A stretch of 64,000 bases of DNA from Trichococcus ilyis (GCF_900109135.1 NZ_FNYT01000014.1:1-64000), one strand, 5' to 3'. Shown: positions 8,852 to 20,232, counted from the first letter of the stretch. The notes: generated by a model from the letters alone, not told the origin. A program made the numbers and translations.

Positions 8852-10144
8852 ATGAGAATCGAAACACAATGTTTGCATGAAGGCTATCATCCGGGGAACG
8901 GGGAGCCAAGCGCGCTGCCGATTTACCAAAGCACTACCTACAGATATGACTCAACGGAACATATCGGGAAATTATTCGACTTGACGGCTGACGGACACAT
9001 GTATTCGCGCATCTCCAACCCTACCGTTGCGGCCGTGGAGGACAAGATCGCGGCAATGGAGGGCGGTGTAGGGGCTTTGTGCACAACATCCGGGCAGGCA
9101 GCCACCCTGATCAGCCTGATGAACATCCTGAAGGAAGGCGATCATTTCATCAGTACCGCCTCTATTTATGGCGGGACCATCAATCTGTTCGCCGTAACCA
9201 TGAAACGTTTCGGAATCGAATGCACCTTTGTCGATCAGGAACTGCCTGAGGAGGAAATCCAAAAAATGTTCCGACCGAATACGAAGGCCGTTTTCGGCGA
9301 AACGATCGCAAATCCCGCTTTATCCGTCCTGGATATCGAAAAATGGGCAACGATTGCGCACAAAAACAACGTGCCTTTGATCGTGGACAACACCTTCCCG
9401 ACGCCGTACCTTTGCCGACCTTTTGAGTTCGGTGCCGACATCGTGATCCATTCCACTTCTAAATATATGGACGGACACGCTGTGCAACTGGGCGGAGTCA
9501 TCGTCGACAGCGGCAATTTCGATTGGAAAAACGGCAAGTTCCCAGAATTCACCGAACCGGATGCATCCTACCATGGCATCGTCTATACGGAAAGCTTTGA
9601 AAAGGCTGCGTACATCACCAAAGCGCGGGTGCAGATGATGCGGGATATGGGGGCGTACCCGACCGCCAATGCGGCCTTCTTATTGAACTTGGGTCTTGAA
9701 ACGCTTGCGGTAAGGATGGATAGGCATTGCAGCAACGCCTTGAAAGTCGCCGAATATTTCAAACAATCCGATAAAGTCGAATTCGTGAATTATCCCGGTT
9801 TGGAGGGAGACAAGTACCATGAATTGGCGAAAAAATATCTGCCGCTCGGAACTTGCGGCGTTATTTCGCTCTCCATCGAAGGCAGCCGGGAAAATGCCGT
9901 CAAATTCATGGACAGCCTGAAGTTGGCATCCAATGAAGTGCATGTGGCCGACATCCGGACGTGTGTGCTCCATCCGGCAAGTTCAACCCATAGACAATTG
10001 ACCGACGAGCAGTTGGCGGCAGCCGGCATCACTCCGGGACTGATCCGCTTTTCGGTAGGGCTTGAGAACGTCGATGATATCATCGAAGACATCGAACAGG
10101 CCTTGGCACACCTCAACCTGGATGCAAAGCCTTATACCGTCTGA
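8852..10144 (+). CDS. metY: O-acetylhomoserine sulfhydrylase (aminocarboxypropyltransferase)
   Basis: A 430-residue PLP enzyme of the Cys/Met metabolism family that forms homocysteine from O-acetylhomoserine and sulfide. It begins MRIETQCLHEGYHPGNGE, as is usual for this subgroup, and carries the PLP lysine in HSTSKYMDGHAVQLGG near residue 207. The ~430-residue length fits MetY rather than the ~380-residue MetB/MetC enzymes. GAGGAGG precedes the ATG. It stands alone between a promoter with an inverted repeat and a terminator. The homoserine acetyltransferase that would make its substrate is not in the window. Confidence 0.92.
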   Translation: MRIETQCLHEGYHPGNGEPSALPIYQSTTYRYDSTEHIGKLFDLTADGHMYSRISNPTVAAVEDKIAAMEGGVGALCTTSGQAATLISLMNILKEGDHFISTASIYGGTINLFAVTMKRFGIECTFVDQELPEEEIQKMFRPNTKAVFGETIANPALSVLDIEKWATIAHKNNVPLIVDNTFPTPYLCRPFEFGADIVIHSTSKYMDGHAVQLGGVIVDSGNFDWKNGKFPEFTEPDASYHGIVYTESFEKAAYITKARVQMMRDMGAYPTANAAFLLNLGLETLAVRMDRHCSNALKVAEYFKQSDKVEFVNYPGLEGDKYHELAKKYLPLGTCGVISLSIEGSRENAVKFMDSLKLASNEVHVADIRTCVLHPASSTHRQLTDEQLAAAGITPGLIRFSVGLENVDDIIEDIEQALAHLNLDAKPYTV

Positions 10145-10164
10145 TCGACAGTGCCCCAATAACG

Positions 10165-10204
10165 AAGCAGAAATCCGTCCAAGGTTTTCTGCTTTGTTTT
10201 CTTT
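10165..10204 (+). terminator. Terminator after metY
   Basis: AAGCAGAAA at 10165-10173 pairs with TTTTCTGCTT at 10185-10194, followed by a T-rich tail. Confidence 0.7.
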
Positions 10205-10256
10205 GTTGCGAGCATGTGCCGAAACTTGCCAAAAAAAGAAGAACGGAAGTGAAAAG

Positions 10257-12112
<1,856 letters not shown>

Positions 12113-12118
12113 AAAAAT

Positions 12119-12150
12119 GAGGGGCTGGTTTTTCTCCAGCCTCTCTTTAA
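12119..12150 (+). terminator. Terminator after mnmA
   Basis: GAGGGGCTGG pairs with CCAGCCTCTC around TTTTTCT and is followed by a T-rich run. Confidence 0.82.
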
Positions 12151-12228
12151 TTTGGGCGGGAATTATGGTATCGTTCTTAGAGAATATTATACCAAGACTG
12201 ACTATTCGAAAAAGGAGGGATGATCCGG

Positions 12229-14718
12229 ATGGATACAGAACAAAGCTATATCGTTGGGGAAATCAAAGCGGTTTTCTTTGAAAATGCGAGTAATTTCTAC
12301 AAAGTGATGCTGATTTCAGTCAACGAATCGAACCTTCCCCAAAATAACGATGAAATCGTTGTGACCGGAAGCTTCGGGCAGATCACCGAAGACACAACCT
12401 ACCGTTTTTTCGGTGGGATTGTGGAGCATCCGCGATATGGCGTCCAATTCCAGGCCAACTCCTATCAGCAGGAAAAACCCACCTCTAGAAATGGGTTGAT
12501 TGCGTTCTTGTCAGGAGAGCGGTTCCCGGGGATCGGCAAACGGACAGCCGAAAAAATCGTGGAGACATTTGGGGAGGATGCTGTTGATGTCATCCTGGAC
12601 GATCCTGAGGCCTTGAAAAAGATCAGCGGCCTGACACCAAAGAAAAGAGAAATGATGCGCGACGTGCTGATGCAGACGCAAGGGACCGATAAGATCCTGA
12701 TCGCTTTGGCGAACTACGGCTTCTCGAATAATCAGGCTGCGAATATTTTTCATTTTTACCGCTCAGAAACGCTGACAATCCTGAACGAGAATCCATACCG
12801 GTTGCTTGAGGACATCGAAGGCATCGGCTTCAAAAAAGCCGACCAGTTGGCGGAAGAGCTGAACTTCGCCCCGGACCACAGCAGCAGGCTGAAGGGCGGG
12901 CTTTTTGCGACGCTGCAGGAACTTTGCCTGGCGAATGGGGATACGTACGTCGATGGGACCGTGTTGCTTGAGCGCACGATCCACCTGCTTGAACAAAGCA
13001 GACGTTTCATCATCGAAGATGGGCCCGTCATCGAGGCGCTGATGGAGATGGTGATGGACATGAAAGTGGTCGAGGACCATAGCCGTTTTGCCATCCCGTC
13101 GCTTTATTTCGCCGAAGAAGGCATCGCATCATCGATTGATCGGTTGCTGAAGCGGAAAACGAAAATCGCTTATCCCGGAGTGGATTTGGACCGGGAAATC
13201 GAAAAGCTGCAATCAAATCTGCAGATCCGCTATGGCGACTCCCAGATCGAAGCGATTAAATCCGCTTTGCTTTCTCCGTTCTTCATCCTGACCGGGGGGC
13301 CCGGCACCGGCAAGACGACCGTTCTGAAGGGGATCGTCCGTATGTTTTCCGAGCTGAACGATCTGCCCGAAGATCCGCATGAATACAAAGGGGGCGTTTT
13401 CCCGATCCTGCTCGCCGCTCCGACTGGGCGCGCCGCAAAACGGATGCAGGAAACGACCGGGCTACCCGGCAGCACAATTCACCGCCTGTTGGGATTGACA
13501 GGTCAGGAAAAGGAATCCGAAGAGCTGTACACGCAAGAGCTGGAAGGCAAGTTGTTGATCATCGACGAGGTATCGATGGTGGACACGTGGCTGATGCACC
13601 GGCTCCTGAAGTCCGTGCCGCCCGGCATGCAAGTCCTGTTTGTGGGGGATAAGGATCAGTTGCCGTCGGTAGGCCCTGGGCAGGTGCTGTTTGATCTCTT
13701 GAACTGCAAAGCATTGCCGCAGGTCGAGTTGAATGAAATTTTCAGGCAATCCGGCGATTCTTCCATCATCCCCTTGGCGCACGAAATCAAAAACGGCATC
13801 CTTCCCCGCGATTTCCGGAATAACCAAGCGGACCGGTCGTTTCTGCCCTGCCAGACGCACCAGATCGAACCAGTGATCAGGCAAGTCGTCGAAAAGGCCA
13901 AGTCTAAAGGCTTCACCGCGAAGGACATCCAGGTTCTGGCGCCGATGTACAAAGGGGCTGCCGGCATCGATGCCATCAATACGATGATGCAGGAAATCTT
14001 CAATCCGAAAGGGAACAAGAAAAGGCGCGAAGTCGCTTTTTTCGATGTTGTCTATCGGGTCGGCGACAAAGTGCTTCAGTTGGTGAACCAACCGGAAAAC
14101 AACGTATTCAATGGGGACATGGGTGAAATCACCGCCATCCAGTTCGCGAAGGAGACGGAAGAGAAAGTCGATCAGATCACAATCCTGTTCGACAGCGTCG
14201 AGGTCACCTACAATCGGAACAATTGGAACAAATTCGTTCTGGCGTATTGTTGTTCCATCCACAAATCCCAGGGCAGCGAATTCACGATGGTCATCCTGCC
14301 GATGGTGAAGCAGTATGGGCGGATGCTGCGCAGAAACTTGCTCTACACCGCCATCACGAGAAGCAAAAGCAAATTGATTTTGTGCGGCGATTATGAAGCT
14401 TTCGAAACAGCCGTCGTCAGCACCGGCGACATCCGCAAAACGATGCTCCACGAAAAATTGGAACGGAACCTCAACAGCGACAAAATATTCACTGCGGAAG
14501 AAAATGCCGACCAAAGCGAAGCAATGGCCCGCCGAACCGGGAAAGAAGCTGCCGATCCGGCTGCCGGATCAACGGACCAAGAGCCAACCGAGAACGGGCA
14601 GCAAAAAATTATTCCGGTTTACCATTTGACCATCGAGCAGATAGCCGATGGCAGTATCGATCCGATGATCGGCATGGAGAATGTAAATCCGGAAATGTTC
14701 ATGGACGCAAAATCCTGA
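12229..14718 (+). CDS. recD2: RecD2-type ATP-dependent 5'-3' DNA helicase
   Basis: An 829-residue superfamily 1B helicase of the RecD2 (YrrC) type, which works outside RecBCD in DNA repair and replication-fork upkeep. The N-terminal ~330 residues hold the RecD2-specific region with helix-hairpin-helix elements (FPGIGKRTAEKI near residue 103). Walker A GGPGTGKTT is near residue 356, Walker B LLIIDEVSMVD near 442, and the C-terminal motor motif SIHKSQGSEF near 680. The ATG at 12229 is chosen over one at 12220 because GGAGG lies 10 bases before it. The ~60-residue tail after the helicase core is acidic and low in complexity. Confidence 0.95.
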   Translation: MDTEQSYIVGEIKAVFFENASNFYKVMLISVNESNLPQNNDEIVVTGSFGQITEDTTYRFFGGIVEHPRYGVQFQANSYQQEKPTSRNGLIAFLSGERFPGIGKRTAEKIVETFGEDAVDVILDDPEALKKISGLTPKKREMMRDVLMQTQGTDKILIALANYGFSNNQAANIFHFYRSETLTILNENPYRLLEDIEGIGFKKADQLAEELNFAPDHSSRLKGGLFATLQELCLANGDTYVDGTVLLERTIHLLEQSRRFIIEDGPVIEALMEMVMDMKVVEDHSRFAIPSLYFAEEGIASSIDRLLKRKTKIAYPGVDLDREIEKLQSNLQIRYGDSQIEAIKSALLSPFFILTGGPGTGKTTVLKGIVRMFSELNDLPEDPHEYKGGVFPILLAAPTGRAAKRMQETTGLPGSTIHRLLGLTGQEKESEELYTQELEGKLLIIDEVSMVDTWLMHRLLKSVPPGMQVLFVGDKDQLPSVGPGQVLFDLLNCKALPQVELNEIFRQSGDSSIIPLAHEIKNGILPRDFRNNQADRSFLPCQTHQIEPVIRQVVEKAKSKGFTAKDIQVLAPMYKGAAGIDAINTMMQEIFNPKGNKKRREVAFFDVVYRVGDKVLQLVNQPENNVFNGDMGEITAIQFAKETEEKVDQITILFDSVEVTYNRNNWNKFVLAYCCSIHKSQGSEFTMVILPMVKQYGRMLRRNLLYTAITRSKSKLILCGDYEAFETAVVSTGDIRKTMLHEKLERNLNSDKIFTAEENADQSEAMARRTGKEAADPAAGSTDQEPTENGQQKIIPVYHLTIEQIADGSIDPMIGMENVNPEMFMDAKS

Positions 14719-14726
14719 CGCAAATC

Positions 14727-14759
14727 CGCAAGCAAAGAATGAGTTGCTTGCGGTTTTTT
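14727..14759 (+). terminator. Terminator after recD2
   Basis: CCGCAAGCAA at 14727-14736 pairs with TTGCTTGCGG at 14744-14753, followed by TTTTTT. Confidence 0.92.
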
Positions 14760-14875
14760 CTCATTCCGGCAGACGTGCGAAAGGAATAAACTACTCGCCG
14801 TCGAAATATTCTGCTATACTGACAGTAAAGAAATTTACTCGTTTTCCAATACAGCTACAAGAAGAGAGTGGGATA

Positions 14876-15982
14876 ATGGAACTATTTGATCGATTGATGA
14901 ACCCGAATTGGAAGAACATCCCGATGGAGCACAAACTTGTTCTGGCCAGCAGCGTTATCCGATATTTTGTGAATCCGCTGTTGCCTGTCGCCGATATCCG
15001 GCCGGCATACTTCCAGATGGGCGGAATCAAGACCGAGACGTTCACCGTGGAAATCAACGGGGCTCCGTTCGTTTTTGTGCCGGGACAACAGGAAGCAGTC
15101 CTTGGCTGGGACAGCGGCATAAGCGGTTTGGATCCGTTGGACATAAGTTCCGACAGGAAAGAGATGTACCTCGCCATCGAGAACTGTCTCAAACTTTCAG
15201 TCCAGGGAGCTGAGTTTTTGCATGACGATCACTGGATGAAAAAGAAAATCGAACCGATCCATTCCTTGGAAGAACTGGAAGGATTGGTCAACGGCCAAAT
15301 GTCCCGGTTGCGGACGACGGCGGTCCCTCCGTTGTTGGTGGAAGTCAATCCGCATTATGTAGGGATGACGAAAGTCGGGAATTATGCAGTCATAAACGGA
15401 AAATTCGAAGGCCAGCTTGACTGGTTCAGCAGGCACGAAAAGGCTATCCATCAAGCCTTGATGCCGAGCGCAACCGGGTCATCGGTGTTCGCGGATTTTC
15501 CGGCGCATCTGGTCCAAAACGATTCCTTTTTCCTGAAGCAAAATGAGGATCTGGATTCTTACGCAGTTTTTGCCCCTTATGAGACGACGTATGCGGAGAT
15601 GCGCAAACAATTGGAGAAGGACGGTATGGGGCTGTTGTCCACCGATGAATGGGAATATTGTTGCGGTGCCTCAACCCGCAGGCTTTTCCGCTGGGGCAAC
15701 CAGTTGCATCGGAATCTGTTTGAACCGGAAGAAAGCCACCTGTACAAAAAGAACATGTTCGGTCTGGAAATCGCGAATATGGGTTGGGGTCCGGAACTCG
15801 TCGAAGACGGGTTGTTGGCTAAAGGGGGCTGGATTTCCATTCAGGCCGAAAACATTTTGGAAAAACTCTTGCCTTACGCCACCTATTATGAGAATTATGC
15901 AGATGCCTTGAGCGAGAAGCAACAGGAGCCTTTGGTGCCCGGCTATTACTGCGCAAGGCGGTCCATACGCATAGAGATGTAG
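14876..15982 (+). CDS. Divergent SUMF1/FGE-fold protein of unknown function
   Basis: A 368-residue soluble protein with no signal peptide. Its C-terminal half follows the order of blocks of the formylglycine-generating-enzyme (SUMF1) fold: LSTDEWEYCCG near residue 248 resembles LPTEAEWEYA, FRWGN follows, then NMFGLEIANMGWGPEL resembles the NxFGLYDMxGNVWEW block, then AKGGWIS resembles RGGSW, and the protein ends with YYCARRSIRIEM like the terminal R-A-R-x-S-x-R strand. The two active-site cysteines of true FGE, expected after RGGSW, are not seen, so formylglycine formation is unlikely. AGAGTGGGATA precedes the ATG. It forms its own unit between recD2 and alaS. Confidence 0.55.
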   Translation: MELFDRLMNPNWKNIPMEHKLVLASSVIRYFVNPLLPVADIRPAYFQMGGIKTETFTVEINGAPFVFVPGQQEAVLGWDSGISGLDPLDISSDRKEMYLAIENCLKLSVQGAEFLHDDHWMKKKIEPIHSLEELEGLVNGQMSRLRTTAVPPLLVEVNPHYVGMTKVGNYAVINGKFEGQLDWFSRHEKAIHQALMPSATGSSVFADFPAHLVQNDSFFLKQNEDLDSYAVFAPYETTYAEMRKQLEKDGMGLLSTDEWEYCCGASTRRLFRWGNQLHRNLFEPEESHLYKKNMFGLEIANMGWGPELVEDGLLAKGGWISIQAENILEKLLPYATYYENYADALSEKQQEPLVPGYYCARRSIRIEM

Positions 15983-15997
15983 TCTGGACCGCTTTTC
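15958..15997 (+). terminator. Terminator overlapping the end of the SUMF1-like gene
   Basis: GCGGTCCA at 15958-15965, inside the last codons, pairs with TGGACCGC at 15985-15992 just past the stop, followed by TTTT. Confidence 0.7.
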
Positions 15998-16001
15998 GTG
16001 C

Positions 16002-16030
16002 TTGCGTGCGGCTGTGTTTTTGGTTATACT
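16002..16030 (+). promoter_or_regulatory. Promoter of the alaS leader
   Basis: TTGCGT at 16002-16007 and TATACT at 16025-16030 are 17 bases apart, immediately upstream of the T-box leader. Confidence 0.65.
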
Positions 16031-16040
16031 AGTTTTTGAT

Positions 16041-16251
16041 TGAAGCAGAGGATAAAGGAATGGATAACCAAAGAGAGTTTCTGGCTGGTGAAAGGAAACG
16101 CATCCGTTTATGCTCCCTTTGCGTGAATATAGTAGAAATACTATCGCTTCCAGCGTTAACGGATCCGAGAGGTAATGAATGATCAAAACATTTCATTGCA
16201 AACAAGGTGGTACCGCGTGATTCGTCCTTGTATGCAGTGGGGTGTTTTTTT
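16041..16251 (+). promoter_or_regulatory. T-box riboswitch, alanine type
   Basis: The hallmark T-box AACAAGGTGGTACCGCG is at 16201-16217. In stem I, AAAGG pairs with CCTTT, and GGAT with ATCC; the loop between them on the 3' side carries GCT at 16112-16114, an alanine codon in the specifier position. The GGTGAAA distal loop and an AGAGAG element are upstream. The terminator uses the T-box itself: CATTGCAAACAAGG at 16194-16207 pairs with CCTTGTATGCAGTG at 16226-16239 (one mismatch), followed by a run of T. Uncharged tRNA-Ala would bind and permit read-through into alaS. Confidence 0.93.
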
Positions 16252-16294
16252 ATTTTATCGACTCAAAAAAAACGAAGAGAAAAGGAAGGTAATA

Positions 16295-18946
16295 ATGAAG
16301 AATCTGAAAAGCAGCGACATCCGTCAAATGTATCTTGATTTTTGGGAATCGAAAGGGTCGAAAGTGGAGCCGAGCGCTTCCTTGATACCGGTCAACGATC
16401 CTACCTTATTATGGATCAATTCAGGGGTAGCGACATTGAAAAAATATTTTGACGGCACCTTGATCCCGGAAAACCCGCGCATCACCAATGCCCAAAAAAG
16501 CATCCGCACAAATGATATCGAAAATGTCGGCGTGACGGCAAGGCACCATACTTTATTTGAAATGCTGGGGAATTTTTCGATCGGCGACTACTTCAAAGAA
16601 GAAGCGATCCCTTGGGCTTGGGAGTTCCTGACGGACGAAAAATGGTTGGCTTTCGATCCGGAACTGCTCTATGTCACTTACTATCCGGAAGACACGGACA
16701 CTAAACGCATTTGGCAGGAAAAAGTCGGTTTGCCGGAAGATCATATCGTTCCGATCGCAGACAACTTTTGGGATATCGGGGCTGGCCCGTGCGGACCGGA
16801 TACGGAAATATTCTACGACCGCGGACCATCCTTCCAGGATTTGCCTGACGGAGATCCGGAAATGTATCCGGGCGGAGAAAACGAACGCTACCTTGAAATC
16901 TGGAACCTTGTGTTTTCCGAATTCAACCACAAGCCGGACGGCACGTATGAACCGCTTCCGCACAAAAACGTCGATACAGGGATGGGACTGGAACGAGTCA
17001 CAAGCGTAGTCCAAAATACCCCAACCAACTTCGAAACCGATTTGTTCATGCCGATCATCGAGAAGATCGAAACCTTGAGTGACGGGAAAAAATACGGAGA
17101 AAACAAAACTTTGGATATTTCCTTCAAAGTCATCGCAGACCACGTCCGTGCTGTCAGCTTTGCGATCGGAGACCGTGCCTTACCATCCAACGAAGGCCGC
17201 GGCTACATTTTGCGTCGTCTGATCCGCCGTTCTGTCATGCATGGCCAAAAATTAGGCATCGAAAAATTGTTCCTGAACGAATTGGTTCCGGTAGTGGCTG
17301 AAATCATGGAATCCTATTATCCGGAAATCAAGGCGGATCAGGATTTCATCATCAAAGTCATCACGAATGAAGAGCAGCGTTTCCAGGAGACGATCCATGA
17401 AGGGATGGATATCCTGAACAGCGTCTTCGAAGAAATGAACGATAAGGGCGAAACGGTCGTGAACGGCGTGAATGCCTTCAAACTGTATGACACATATGGT
17501 TTCCCGTTGGAATTGACGAGCGAATATGCTGAAGAAAAAGGTTTTACGGTAGATACGGAAGGCTTTAACCAAGAGATGCAGGAACAACGCAATCGCGCCC
17601 GCGCAGCAAGACAAGTGGAAGACTCGTTCTCCGTGCAATCCCCGGTGTGGGCGGATGTATTGGTCCCGAGCACGTTCTCAGGCTATGCCCAAACGAAAAT
17701 TGTTTCCGAGCTTTCCGTGATGGTGGCGAACGACGATATCGTCGAAAAAGCCGTTGCAGATGACCGCGTGCAGATCATTTTCCGCGAAACACCTTTCTAT
17801 GCAGAAATGGGTGGGCAAGTCGCTGACAAAGGAACGATCGAAAACGAAGCCGGTGAAGTGCTCGCCCAGATTGAAGATGTCAAACGCGCTCCTAATGGGC
17901 AAACGATGCACATCGCGCGGATCCTGAAGGAAATCCATGCGAATGAAAGCTACATCCTGCATGTCGATGAATCGCGCAGAAGAAACATCACGAAAAACCA
18001 TACAGCAACCCATTTGCTTCACCAAGCGCTGAAGGATGTTTTGGGGAACCATGCAAATCAGGCAGGTTCATTGGTGAACCCGAATCAACTGCGTTTCGAC
18101 TTCACCCACTTCGGGCAGGTCACCGCGGAAGAGTTGGTGCGGATGGAAGAAATCGTGAATGAGAAGATTTGGGAAGCTTTGCCGGTCGTGACGGTCGAAA
18201 CGACCATCGAGAAAGCGAAGGAAATGGGCGCCATGGCTTTGTTCGGCGAGAAATACGGGAAAGAAGTCCGTGTTGTCAACGTCGGCGGTTATTCAGTCGA
18301 GCTTTGCGGGGGAGTCCATGTCCAGAATTCGCAGGATATCGGCGTCTTCAAGATTTTGTCCGAGTCCGGAATCGGCGCAGGCGTCCGACGCATCGAAGCG
18401 GTAACTGGTCAGGCGGCTTATCAATATTTCCGCACAAAAGAAGCCGAATTGAACGGAGCGGCCCAGCTTGTGAAGGCCCAACAGACTAAAGAAGTAGCGG
18501 GAAAAATCAATCAGCTCAAGCAGGAAATGAAGGAATTGCAGGGCGAAAATGAATCCTTGAAAGCAAAAATCATGAATTCCGAAGCCAAAAATCTCTTCGA
18601 AAATGTGAAGAGTGTCAATGGCATCACTTACATCACCTATGAAACAAAGAACCAGGACATGAACGCACTCCGCCAACTGGCTGACCAGTGGCGCCAAAAA
18701 GCGGTTTCTGATCTTTTCGTGGCAGCTTCGGCTACGGACGGAAAGGTCAATATGTTGGCTGCCGTTTCCGCAGAGAAATTGGAACAGGGGCTGAAAGCCG
18801 GTGACCTGATCAAGACGATCGCTCCATTAGTCGGCGGTAAAGGCGGCGGACGTCCGGATATGGCCCAAGCAGGCGGCAATAATCCAGCAGGCATCCCGAA
18901 TGCCATGGAACAGGTAGCGGCCTGGATCGCTGAGAAAACAGAATAA
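16295..18946 (+). CDS. alaS: Alanyl-tRNA synthetase
   Basis: An 883-residue class II synthetase that charges tRNA-Ala in the cytoplasm. In order: the catalytic core (residues ~1-450), the editing domain with NHTATHLLHQAL near residue 568 and the zinc cysteine/histidine pair CGGVHV near 670, a coiled coil near 720-760, and the C-Ala domain with GGKGGGRPDMAQAGG near the end. The ATG at 16295 follows AAAGGAAGG; a longer frame from 16175 runs through the T-box terminator and is not coding. Length is standard. Expression is set by the leader upstream. Confidence 0.97.
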   Translation: MKNLKSSDIRQMYLDFWESKGSKVEPSASLIPVNDPTLLWINSGVATLKKYFDGTLIPENPRITNAQKSIRTNDIENVGVTARHHTLFEMLGNFSIGDYFKEEAIPWAWEFLTDEKWLAFDPELLYVTYYPEDTDTKRIWQEKVGLPEDHIVPIADNFWDIGAGPCGPDTEIFYDRGPSFQDLPDGDPEMYPGGENERYLEIWNLVFSEFNHKPDGTYEPLPHKNVDTGMGLERVTSVVQNTPTNFETDLFMPIIEKIETLSDGKKYGENKTLDISFKVIADHVRAVSFAIGDRALPSNEGRGYILRRLIRRSVMHGQKLGIEKLFLNELVPVVAEIMESYYPEIKADQDFIIKVITNEEQRFQETIHEGMDILNSVFEEMNDKGETVVNGVNAFKLYDTYGFPLELTSEYAEEKGFTVDTEGFNQEMQEQRNRARAARQVEDSFSVQSPVWADVLVPSTFSGYAQTKIVSELSVMVANDDIVEKAVADDRVQIIFRETPFYAEMGGQVADKGTIENEAGEVLAQIEDVKRAPNGQTMHIARILKEIHANESYILHVDESRRRNITKNHTATHLLHQALKDVLGNHANQAGSLVNPNQLRFDFTHFGQVTAEELVRMEEIVNEKIWEALPVVTVETTIEKAKEMGAMALFGEKYGKEVRVVNVGGYSVELCGGVHVQNSQDIGVFKILSESGIGAGVRRIEAVTGQAAYQYFRTKEAELNGAAQLVKAQQTKEVAGKINQLKQEMKELQGENESLKAKIMNSEAKNLFENVKSVNGITYITYETKNQDMNALRQLADQWRQKAVSDLFVAASATDGKVNMLAAVSAEKLEQGLKAGDLIKTIAPLVGGKGGGRPDMAQAGGNNPAGIPNAMEQVAAWIAEKTE

Positions 18947-18958
18947 GCATCAATTCCC

Positions 18959-18993
18959 AAGGGCAGGCATCCGAAAAATGCCTGCCCTTGCTT
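18959..18993 (+). terminator. Terminator-like hairpin after alaS
   Basis: AAGGGCAGGCAT at 18959-18970 pairs perfectly with ATGCCTGCCCTT at 18978-18989. The tail (GCTTGTTG) is only moderately T-rich. Confidence 0.65.
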
Positions 18994-19093
18994 GTTGCCA
19001 AGAGCTGATCGGAAAGAAATGCGGAATATCCATACAGAAGTAAAAACAGACAAGTTACTGCGCTGAGCGCAGAAGGGAGGTGGCATTTCTTTG

Positions 19094-19122
19094 TTGTAGT
19101 TTTTAGTCATTTCTTGTAAAAT
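19094..19122 (+). promoter_or_regulatory. Promoter of ireB-yqgF
   Basis: TTGTAG at 19094-19099 and TAAAAT at 19117-19122 are 17 bases apart, about 30 bases before the ireB start. Confidence 0.55.
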
Positions 19123-19155
19123 GGTAAATATACTAAAGAAAATCGGGGTGTCGCT

Positions 19156-19425
19156 ATGAGTTCGAAAGACGAAACGATGTTGTTTAATTTTGATGACAAT
19201 CTACAAAAGAATGTACAAGAGACATTGGCCCTTGTTTATGATGCGCTTGATGAAAAAGGGTACAACCCGATCAATCAGATTGTTGGGTATTTGCTTTCTG
19301 GTGACCCAGCGTATATTCCGCGTCATAACGATGCCAGAAACCTGATCCGCCGCCATGAACGTGATGAAATAATGGAGGAATTAGTGAAAAGCTATCTTTC
19401 TGGAACAGGCAGAATCATCCAATGA
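19156..19425 (+). CDS. ireB: IreB family regulatory phosphoprotein
   Basis: An 89-residue soluble protein of the UPF0297/DUF965 family. In Enterococcus faecalis IreB is phosphorylated by the kinase IreK and affects cephalosporin tolerance; the kinase and phosphatase genes are not in this window. The sequence has the family's conserved parts, including [26 protein letters not shown] and the basic [10 protein letters not shown]. It overlaps yqgF by 4 bases (ATGA), so the two are translationally coupled. The alaS-ireB-yqgF-DUF1292 order is conserved across Firmicutes. Confidence 0.93.
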   Translation: MSSKDETMLFNFDDNLQKNVQETLALVYDALDEKGYNPINQIVGYLLSGDPAYIPRHNDARNLIRRHERDEIMEELVKSYLSGTGRIIQ

Positions 19426-19838
19426 GGCTCATGGGTTTGGATGTCGGGTCCAAAACGGTAGGGGTTGCCATCAGCGACCCGATGGGATGGACGGCGCAAG
19501 GGGTGGAAATCGTAAAAATCGACGAAGCCAAAGGCGAATTCGGGATTGCCCGCATCGCGGAACTGGCCAAGCAGTACGAAGTCGAGAAATTTGTACTCGG
19601 GTTGCCGAAAAATATGGACAACAGCATCGGTTTCCGGGCGGAGGCTTCCATCGCTTATGGACAACTGCTGGAAAAAGAACTCGGCTTGCCGGTCGACTAT
19701 GTTGATGAAAGGCTAACCACTGTACAGGCGGAAAAAATGTTGATCAACGAAGGAAATGTCTCCCGCAAAAAGCGGAAAAAAGTAATCGACAAACTAGCTG
19801 CCGTGATACTTCTCCAGAATTATTTGGACAGCCATTAA
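19422..19838 (+). CDS. yqgF: YqgF/RuvX family Holliday-junction resolvase-like nuclease
   Basis: A 138-residue RNase H-fold protein thought to act in 16S rRNA 5'-end maturation and perhaps junction resolution. It begins [16 protein letters not shown], with the first catalytic aspartate in LDVGSK, has VLGLPKNMD in the middle and [12 protein letters not shown] near residue 93. The length is standard. It is coupled to ireB by a 4-base overlap. The essential role of this family has been assigned to rRNA processing in E. coli; whether that holds here is inference. Confidence 0.93.
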   Translation: MRLMGLDVGSKTVGVAISDPMGWTAQGVEIVKIDEAKGEFGIARIAELAKQYEVEKFVLGLPKNMDNSIGFRAEASIAYGQLLEKELGLPVDYVDERLTTVQAEKMLINEGNVSRKKRKKVIDKLAAVILLQNYLDSH

Positions 19839-19923
19839 AGAAAGTGGTTTTTTTGCTGTATTTGCGTTACAATATCCTTTGTTTGAACGATAGCAACAAT
19901 ACTTTGATAAAGAGGTGCATACC

Positions 19924-20232
19924 ATGACTGAACATAACCACGATCATGACCATGACCATAACCACGAGCACATCACAATCGTGGACGAAAACGGCAATGA
20001 AGAACTATTCGAAATTCTGTTCACTTTCGAATCGGAAGATTTCGGCAAATCCTATGTCCTGGTTTATCCAGCGGGAATTCCTGAAGGGGAAGAAATCGAA
20101 TTGCAGGCTTACTCTTATGTGGAAACAGAAGACGGCGGCGAAGGCGATCTTGAGCCGATCGAATCGGATGAAGAATGGGATATGATCGAAGAGGTGCTGA
20201 ACACTTTCATGGAAGACGAAGATCTTCAATAA
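19924..20232 (+). CDS. DUF1292 (YrzB) family protein with histidine-rich N-terminus
   Basis: A 102-residue acidic protein of unknown function. The first 15 residues are [15 protein letters not shown], a histidine/aspartate run able to bind divalent metals. The rest matches the DUF1292 family ([19 protein letters not shown]). AGAGGTG gives the ATG at 19924. It closes the alaS-ireB-yqgF-DUF1292 block that is widely conserved in Firmicutes, and a strong terminator follows. Confidence 0.85.
   Translation: MTEHNHDHDHDHNHEHITIVDENGNEELFEILFTFESEDFGKSYVLVYPAGIPEGEEIELQAYSYVETEDGGEGDLEPIESDEEWDMIEEVLNTFMEDEDLQ

Noticed and set aside
13462-14514. 350-codon open frame opposite recD2
   Set aside because: Shadow of recD2; no domain and no ribosome site.
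16175-16294. Longer N-terminus for AlaS
   Set aside because: It would translate the T-box and its terminator; the family N-terminus and ribosome site fit 16295.
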